Positions 60,419 through 64,000 of a DNA stretch of 64,000 nt are shown piece by piece; position 1 is the first letter of the stretch; every line of letters starts with the position of its first letter. The stretch covers positions 15,698,060 through 15,762,059 of the forward strand of contig CM055823.1 of NCBI GenBank assembly GCA_029582265.1. The letters run 5' to 3'. A program made the translations under genes and the position numbers. The notes beneath the pieces were generated by a model that was not told the origin of the DNA, made no database searches, and saw nothing but the letters and a program-made list of their open reading frames with translations. Source of the stretch: Zoroaster sp. YZ-2022. Its lineage: Eukaryota; Echinodermata; Asteroidea; Forcipulatida; Zoroasteridae.

Positions 60419-60490
60419 AATTCCCATAAGGATGAAAAGTCTTTGAAAAGACCAGTTGGCAGAATGTTGATATTTCCACCCGATAACGAA
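60419..60490 (-). CDS. Leucine-rich repeat exon (72 bp, phase 2)
   Basis: On the minus strand the acceptor TTTTATCTGCAG precedes 72 bp encoding SLSGGNINILPTGLFKDFSS then LWEL, with donor GAATT/GTAAGT. It is one 24-residue LRR (LxLxGNxIxxLPxGLFxxLxxLxxL). A 72-bp phase-2 exon is the classic one-repeat-per-exon layout of LRR receptors such as the LGR/relaxin-receptor type. Its phase fits the LRRNT exon 650 bp upstream exactly (CT plus T forms Leu). LRRs bind protein ligands outside the cell. Further repeats should follow at lower coordinates, but none was recognised before the foldback element. Confidence 0.8.
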
Positions 60491-61138
60491 CTGCAGATAA
60501 AAGGTGTCACAATAGAAAGAAAAAACACTTTATTACACATTATGTCAAATTATAATATTTAAAGGGATAATATCGTCATGACCAGAACCATGGGCAGCAA
60601 ACCCAGGGGGACGGTGGAGGAGACTTCTCCTCAATATTTATGATGAAGGGGCGCTAATGGCAATGCCCCCAATATTTTTGCTTTGTGCATATTATTTTTG
60701 TAAAGTGTGCTATTACGCAAGATGTAAAATGTAAGATTAAAATGCATCAGAGTGCGTTTGAGAATATCCATAATATAAAATTGTATCCAAATTAATATTT
60801 ACATACAGCAATGGGTTTATTACATTTGTTTAGCTTAATCATATTTGACAGCGATTCCCCACGAAGGTGACATTTCCCGCCCTAATTGTAACTACTATTT
60901 CCCCTTCTGTTATGAGAAAGGATGATATTTCATTAACCCACGATAGGCGACCCTAATATAAGCATGAGCGGCAATGGGGGGGGGGGGGTGTGGAGGTACT
61001 GCATGTACTCTATTGTGACGGGGACGGTAATGACAATGTACCCACAGTAATTATCATTGCCCTAACAACGAGTTATTCCGAGCTCACATATTATTACATA
61101 ATTATTATTCATTTTGTTTACAAACCCCCTATACTTAC

Positions 61139-61247
61139 AGTAAGTATATGTTCATTTTGTTTATGATGTCATCAATGGTAGACTGGTTCCAACCATCCCT
61201 GCAATCGACGCTGCCATACGAACAAGTGCAGACATCAGGACACTGAT
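61139..61247 (-). CDS. LRR N-terminal cap (LRRNT) exon
   Basis: Acceptor ATATTATACAG, donor ACTTACT/GTAAGTAT. The frame reads QCPDVCTCSYGSVDCRDGWN then QSTIDDIINKMNIYL: CPxxCxCxxxxVxC, the four-Cys LRRNT cap. It enters in phase 1 (usual after a signal-peptide or EGF/LDLa-type exon) and leaves in phase 2, which fits the 60419-60490 LRR exon. A secreted or type-I/7TM LRR protein is expected. The upstream exon is not identified in 61.25-64 kb and may lie beyond the window. The signal-peptide exon at 7875 cannot serve in this orientation and order. Confidence 0.8.
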
Positions 61248-61605
61248 CTGTATAATATCATGGATCGAGAAGAATAAGAAGGAAGAACCTCGTAACATCT
61301 GTTGACTATCTGCATTCAAGCCTGTACATACTTTTGGTAAAATACATGTAAATACATGTATTAGAATTGTTATGTAAGCGACATCTCTTTAAGTTTCTAG
61401 AACTTTCGTTCAGTAATGAAACTTACGTGGAGAAATTTGTTGAACTTTATTTCAATAATGAATAGTATGTGGATAAGTTTCTGGAACTTCTTTCAAATAG
61501 ATTTTCTGAGAAAGCTTAATTGTACTCGTAAGTTTAGAATTTGCTAGAAGGATGATTTTGGTATAAAAGTAGGACATATTCACCATAGCAGTAGTGTACG
61601 TGTAA

Positions 61606-61742
61606 AGGCCGGTTCACGGCAAATATTCGCGGCGAAGGTTCGCAAAAGTTAACACATTTCAACTTGGCGCGAATCATTCGCCGCGAATTTGATGACGTAA
61701 AATTCGCTTTGCATTTGCTTTGCGTCAAGTATGAACCGGGCT
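61606..61742. mobile_element. MITE, same family as 2194-2355
   Basis: Ends AGGCCGGTTCACGGC and, inverted, AGCCCGGTTCATACTTGACG, flanked by TAA (61603-61605 and 61743-61745). The interior has ATTCGCGGCGAA and its inverse TTCGCCGCGAAT. 137 bp, 25 bp shorter than the copy at 2194. It lies upstream of the LRRNT exon. Confidence 0.8.
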
Positions 61743-61924
61743 TAAGACTAGTCTTGGTGCAAGACGTTATTATGCGGATCCTAGTTACACGATCCCCGCA
61801 CCATTCGTAAATCACCCACCGTAGCTGGCGTTACACAATTTTGACGATCCTGAACTGAACAGAGATCAATGGGCTTAGTCAGGTTCGTGGACATGAATGG
61901 CGCCCGCAGCGGCGGTTGGTTTAT

Positions 61925-62100
61925 CGAATCACAGCGGACGGCGCGCGTACGTATAAAATCACGAGAAACGTTTTACATTTAAGACTAGTGTAAGACTTGT
62001 GGAGGAGTGTGTATGATTATTCACGAAATCCACACCAGTGTTAAGAGAATTGATCGACGTCAGCCAGTTGGATATTTTCCTTTGGACTGTGGGTTTTATG
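61925..62100 (+). promoter_or_regulatory. Candidate TATA promoter and first exon
   Basis: TATAAAA at 61952-61958 follows a CpG-rich stretch (GCGGACGGCGCGCGTACG). About 140 bp downstream is a consensus donor, TTTATG then GTGAGTCAG, at 62101. A noncoding or short coding first exon from about 61985 to 62100 would fit. No acceptor or protein confirms it. An LTR-type promoter is an alternative. Confidence 0.3.
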
Positions 62101-62337
62101 GTGAGTCAGGAGTTTTAAGTTCAAGTTCAGCTGTGAATAATACAGTTAGAAGTCCACGAAGAGACTTTTATTATTGAAATATTTGAACTGGACAGTTTTA
62201 GTAACTCCTGTGTATGTTTAAAAATCATCGTATGATCGCCGATTGAAGTCACCAAGCTAGTCGAGAATCGAGCAGAAAGGAAAGGACTGACGTTGGTAGG
62301 AGTAAGTCACTTTAAGGTGTAAGTTACTTTAATATTG

Positions 62338-62380
<43 letters not shown>

Positions 62381-64000
62381 AGTGTGACTTCCTCTTGTTG
62401 AGAGGGTTGTCCAACATGATTTAGCACTATTTCTCTCCACCGATCTCTATCTTCTGCTGCCCTTCCAGTGACAGTTGACTCCACTTCTTGATGTCAGCCA
62501 CCCACAACCGCCTAGGACACCCCTGAGTCTCTATCCCTGAACATACCCATCTAGCACATCCTTTACGAGTCGTTTTGCCCTAACAATGTGTCCAAAGAAT
62601 CTCAATTTGCGGTGTGCGACCACTTCTAGTAGGTTTTATGGGTGCTCATGCGCATGAGGACATCGTTGTTGGAGGTGTGGTTTACCCATAGCCCAGGAAG
62701 TCCTTAGGATTCTCCTATGTAGCACCACATCTCAAACGCATTGATCAGGTCTCTTTCAGATTTTCTCAACACCCAAGTTTCTTGAGAGCCAGCAAAAGGT
62801 TTTGGTCTTTCTAAATGTTATTAATTAAGTCCCCAAATCTCACTTTAGCGATGTTTTTTCTGGATCTGATGGTATTTTTAATGTCTATATTTGCTGGAAT
62901 AATCAACGATCCCAGATAAACGAATTCATCCACATTCTCCAAATTGTTGTCATTTAGTGTTAGTTGGCAACTATCTTCCCCAGATCTTGAAAATACCATC
63001 GTTTTGGTCTTACTTGTGTTGATTTTCAGACCAAACTCCTCTCCTTCGTCGTTTATTGGTTCAACAACCTTTGCAGATCTTCTTCGCTTTCAGCCATCAA
63101 ATCCACATCGTCCGTATATCTAAGGTTGTTGATCTTACAGCCTGACAGTTTGATCCCAACATCCAGGTAAAGACATTTGATTGGTTCTACCATGTGCTCA
63201 GAAAACCCAAGACTTCTCATCACCTCCCACAGCTTATTATGTTCCACTGTGTTAAAGGCTTTTATGTAGTCTATGAAACAAAACAAAAAAACATATTCTT
63301 CCCCTCTCTACTAAATACTTTTCAACATCTTGCCATAAATTGACAACTTGATCTCTAGTTCCTACCCCAAGGTATAAATCCACATTTTGTTTCACTAATC
63401 TCCAATATTTTCCATCCAATTTTTGGATGAGTGTGAAATCATACGTTCTATAGTTGAAACATTCCCCTGTATCCCCTCTCTTATTGATCGCAACTATCAC
63501 TGAACTTACCCAGTCATTTGGCCATTTCCTATAAATTATTTCCAGATCAGTCTACAAATTTCAAGCAGTTTTTCCGCCCCATTTTTCCATGTATGTTAAC
63601 AATTCTCCTTATGTTATCTATTCCATGTGCTTTACCGTTCTTTAAGCACTTGATCGCTTCCTCTGACATAAGGATGACCGGTTCTAGTTCGAGAGCGTCA
63701 TTTTCCAATCTTGAACTTAAAGGGTACAGTTCACCCACATACTCTTCCCATCTTTTGCAGATTTCGTCAGGTTTATATAGGATCCGTCCTTCTTTGGTTT
63801 TAATGTGACAGGGTTTACCGGTTTTATGTTTTGTCAGCTTTTTAATTGCGGTCAATATTTTGTTTGAGTTTTTCCTACGCATGTCTTCTATTTCTTCACA
63901 CTTGGCTTTTATGTCTTCTCTTTTGTCTTCTCTGCATGTTCTTTGTACTTCTGTTTTCAGTATTCTTCTTGATTGTTGTTTTTCTTCGCATTGTGTGTGC
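62338..64000 (-). mobile_element. RTE-type LINE, copy 2, with (TCA)n tail; runs off the window
   Basis: The 3' end is marked by 14 units of TCA (62338-62380; TGA on the coding strand), the short-repeat tail typical of RTE elements. Reading upstream on the minus strand: the C-terminal AFEMWCY and RFFGHIVRAKRL region with a PRRLWVADIKKWS segment; DNNLENVDEFVYLGSLI; YTDDVDLMAESEEDLQRLL, where the catalytic block reads YTDD instead of YADD; FCFIDYIKAFNTVEHNKLWE; and CKRWEEYVGELYPL. The endonuclease lies beyond 64000. Frameshifts make it a pseudogene. It is nearly colinear with copy 1 at 1-1628 but lacks its insertion. Confidence 0.85.

Overview
This window reads as genomic DNA of an invertebrate animal, probably marine. 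It is AT-rich and intron-like, with eukaryotic splice signals, tRNA-derived SINEs, several non-LTR retrotransposon clades and a 500-base assembly gap. The motif TAGGCCTA recurs; I associate it with sea urchin, hemichordate, amphioxus and mollusc genomes, so a deuterostome is plausible but not proven. There are no bacterial operons. Nearly all recognisable coding sequence belongs to mobile elements. Host genes appear only as small isolated exons.

Left end (1-10.2 kb): an RTE-type LINE on the minus strand broken by a 590-bp insert, a GACGTC-palindrome satellite, a TAA-flanked MITE, a long foldback, a DIRS-like fragment, a degenerate 145-bp tandem repeat, and a minus-strand exon (7875-8003) with a strong Kozak ATG, a signal peptide and a CpG-rich promoter-like region behind it.

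Nested stack (10.26-19.98 kb): a tRNA-derived SINE runs into an ATT tract. A 2.1-kb Tc1/mariner-like element sits in that tract, followed by 345 perfect ATT units, then a near-complete 5.6-kb Tx1/L1-like LINE on the minus strand, then another 722 bp of ATT. Both transposons appear to lie inside one (ATT)n array.

Middle (20-38.9 kb): Penelope-like termini carrying hammerhead-like cores, an integrase-core fragment, a LINE C-terminus, the gap, large repeat block A, then a plus-strand exon cluster from an unrecognised gene. Part of that gene is tandemly duplicated (about 2 kb). The duplicate copies act as empty sites for each other and reveal two transposon insertions.

Repeat blocks (23.85-58.99 kb): four related, same-orientation, apparently noncoding blocks (A-D) of about 4-8 kb. 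They share a tRNA-like relic, carry block-specific minisatellites, and are interspersed with CR1/L2-like LINE pieces and a partial Ty3/Gypsy-like element (LTR plus broken gag). Block B holds an hAT-type insertion with an 8-bp target duplication, verified against the empty site in block A.

Right end (59-64 kb): a 1.27-kb foldback element with about 500-bp repetitive inverted arms and flanking ATATCG repeats; two phase-compatible minus-strand exons of a leucine-rich-repeat gene (LRRNT and a 72-bp LRR exon); a second TAA-flanked MITE; a TATA-containing promoter candidate; and the 3' part of a second RTE LINE ending in (TCA)n, close to the copy at position 1.
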